Shown one piece after another: positions 4,269 through 5,475 of a DNA stretch of 5,475 nt (positions within the stretch are counted from its first letter, which is position 1; each line of letters opens with the position of its first letter). Under the pieces are notes generated by a model, which searched no databases, was not told the origin of the DNA, and worked only from the letters and a program-made list of their open reading frames with translations. The stretch lies in NCBI GenBank assembly GCA_902803035.1, contig CADCON010000062.1:1-5475 (forward strand), read 5' to 3'. The DNA is from an uncultured Ruminococcus sp. (GTDB lineage Bacteria; Bacillota; Clostridia; Oscillospirales; Acutalibacteraceae). Made by a program: the position numbers and the translations under genes.

Positions 4269-5475
4269 TTATTTCTTGTCGCCGAAGAATGCCTTGACAA
4301 CGCACTTTCTGATGATGTCCACAGGAATGATCGCAAAGGCAATGACCAGAATCAGTCCCCAGTGCTCGATATTCAGACCGTAGCACTGGAAGATATCTCC
4401 GCCAAAGTAAGTCAGCAGCACCTGAATGACCGACACCAGCAGCATGATTTTGAGGAAGTTCTTGTTGCGGGTGATGTTGTCGAAGAGATTGATTTCCTCC
4501 GTGCGGGCATTGAAGGCATTGAACACCGCGATAAAAATGAAGAGCGCGAAATAGGCGGTCAGGTGGATTTCGGGGAAGTAACGCCATTCGTACATCCAGT
4601 TTTTGCCGGCAATCAGGAAGACAAGGCTGGCGGTCACGGTGTACCACGCGCCAACCAGAATCGAAGACCACATCGGCTTGCTGATGATGCTTTCGTCGCG
4701 CTTCTTGGGCTTGTCGCGCATGAATCGGCGCAGGGCGGGTTCGCCGCCGAACGCCAGCGCGGCGAGCGTATCCATGACCAGATTGACCCAGAGAATCTGC
4801 GTGATGGAAAGCGGATTCTTCATGTTGAGCAGCGGGCAGATAAAGGAAATCAGCACCGCGGAAATGTTGATGGTGAGCTGGAAAATGATGAATTTGCGGA
4901 TACTGTTGAAGATGGTGCGGCCGTAGAGGATGGCCTTTTCAATAGAAAGGAAGTTGTCGTCCAGAATGACGATGTCGCCGGCTTCCTTGGCCACTTCGGT
5001 GCCGCCGCCCATCGCAAAGCCGACGTCTGCCTTCTTCAGGGCTGGCGAATCGTTGACGCCGTCACCGGTCATGCCCACAACGAGATTTCTCTCCTGCGCG
5101 ATACGGACAAGACGGCTCTTGTCGGAAGGCAGCGCGCGGGCAATGACGCGGATCTTTCTGATGTCACGGCTGATTTCCTCATCGGACATACCGGCAAGCT
5201 CATCGGAAGTAAAGACAAGGTCGGTGGGCTTTCTGAGAATGCCCGCGTCCTTGGCAATGGCGACGGCGGTTTCTTTGCGGTCGCCGGTGATCATGACCAC
5301 CTGCACGCCGGCGCGTCTGGCCTCCCTGATGGCCTTGATGGATTCGGGACGGACTTCGTCACGTATGCCGACAAAGCCAACGAGTGTCCATTCGTCCGCG
5401 GGAAGATGGCCGTCCTTGATGACGCTTTCAGAAGTCGCAAAGGCCAGCACACGGATCGCTCTGGTGGCCAGCTCA
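4269..5475 (-). CDS. Calcium-translocating P-type ATPase, PMCA-type (C-terminal part, cut by window edge)
   Basis: ATP-driven cation pump of the cytoplasmic membrane, expected to export Ca2+. The frame stays open to the window edge, so 401 C-terminal residues are visible; the GTG at 5450 is an internal valine (context RAIRVLAFA), not a start. Numbering from the window edge, the P-domain motifs are MITGD (61-65), TGDGVND (136-142) and KADVGFAMG (148-156). Transmembrane helices M5-M10 follow, including NISAV in M5 (N203), VNLVMD in M6 (N231, D235) and FNAFNAR in M8. The actuator domain, phosphorylation site DKTGT and M1-M4 lie outside. M5 has Ala206 where SERCA has the site I glutamate, and M6 has Met234 where SERCA has Thr, as in plasma-membrane calcium pumps, so one Ca2+ per cycle is inferred. 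The C terminus ends soon after M10 with no calmodulin-type tail. A terminator follows about 50 nt after the stop. Family certain; Ca2+ specificity inferred. Confidence 0.95.
   Translation of the reverse strand, partial: ELATRAIRVLAFATSESVIKDGHLPADEWTLVGFVGIRDEVRPESIKAIREARRAGVQVVMITGDRKETAVAIAKDAGILRKPTDLVFTSDELAGMSDEEISRDIRKIRVIARALPSDKSRLVRIAQERNLVVGMTGDGVNDSPALKKADVGFAMGGGTEVAKEAGDIVILDDNFLSIEKAILYGRTIFNSIRKFIIFQLTINISAVLISFICPLLNMKNPLSITQILWVNLVMDTLAALAFGGEPALRRFMRDKPKKRDESIISKPMWSSILVGAWYTVTASLVFLIAGKNWMYEWRYFPEIHLTAYFALFIFIAVFNAFNARTEEINLFDNITRNKNFLKIMLLVSVIQVLLTYFGGDIFQCYGLNIEHWGLILVIAFAIIPVDIIRKCVVKAFFGDKK

Noticed and set aside
5448..5450. GTG as start of the ATPase gene
   Set aside because: The frame continues open to the window edge with typical P-type ATPase sequence (ELATRAIRVLAFA), so the GTG is internal and the gene is truncated by the window.
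1..5475. CRISPR arrays, insertion sequences, tRNA genes, attachment sites
   Set aside because: No regularly spaced repeats, transposase fragments, cloverleaf patterns or terminal repeats found on either strand.

Overview
The window looks like chromosome of a moderate-GC member of the Bacillota, probably class Clostridia. The reasons are the clostridial form of citrate synthase, a PMCA-like calcium ATPase of the kind common in that group, GGAGG ribosome sites, AT-rich intergenic regions with near-consensus sigma-A promoters (extended -10), and classic hairpin-plus-U-tract terminators. The genus cannot be told from the sequence. All recognised genes lie on the minus strand, so transcription runs from high to low coordinates.

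Layout in transcription order: (1) 5475-4269, the C-terminal 401 residues of a PMCA-type Ca2+-transporting P-type ATPase, cut by the window edge, with a strong terminator at 4219-4166. (2) 4121-2627, a one-gene citrate synthase unit with its own consensus promoter, an AT-rich leader of about 80 nt and its own terminator. An 11-bp palindrome sits exactly on the promoter's -35 box. (3) About 2579-286, a compact three-gene operon: a TerD-family protein, a 326-residue helical protein that I do not recognise, and a second, divergent TerD-family protein. It ends in a near-perfect 16-bp hairpin terminator. (4) 285-1, no gene, but at the left edge a very strong minus-strand promoter preceded by three T-tracts (A-tracts on the transcribed-sense strand) spaced one helical turn apart. 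It drives something outside the window, plausibly a stable RNA operon.

The most interesting part is the TerD-X-TerD cassette. TerD domains bind Ca2+ and belong to stress and chemical-defence systems, usually with TerC, TerB, TerY/TerF or phosphoribosyl/biosynthetic partners. None of those is present within the window, and the middle gene is the likely distinctive component. A calcium pump two transcription units upstream gives a possible, unproven calcium link. Citrate synthase is ordinary central metabolism and probably unrelated to the cassette.
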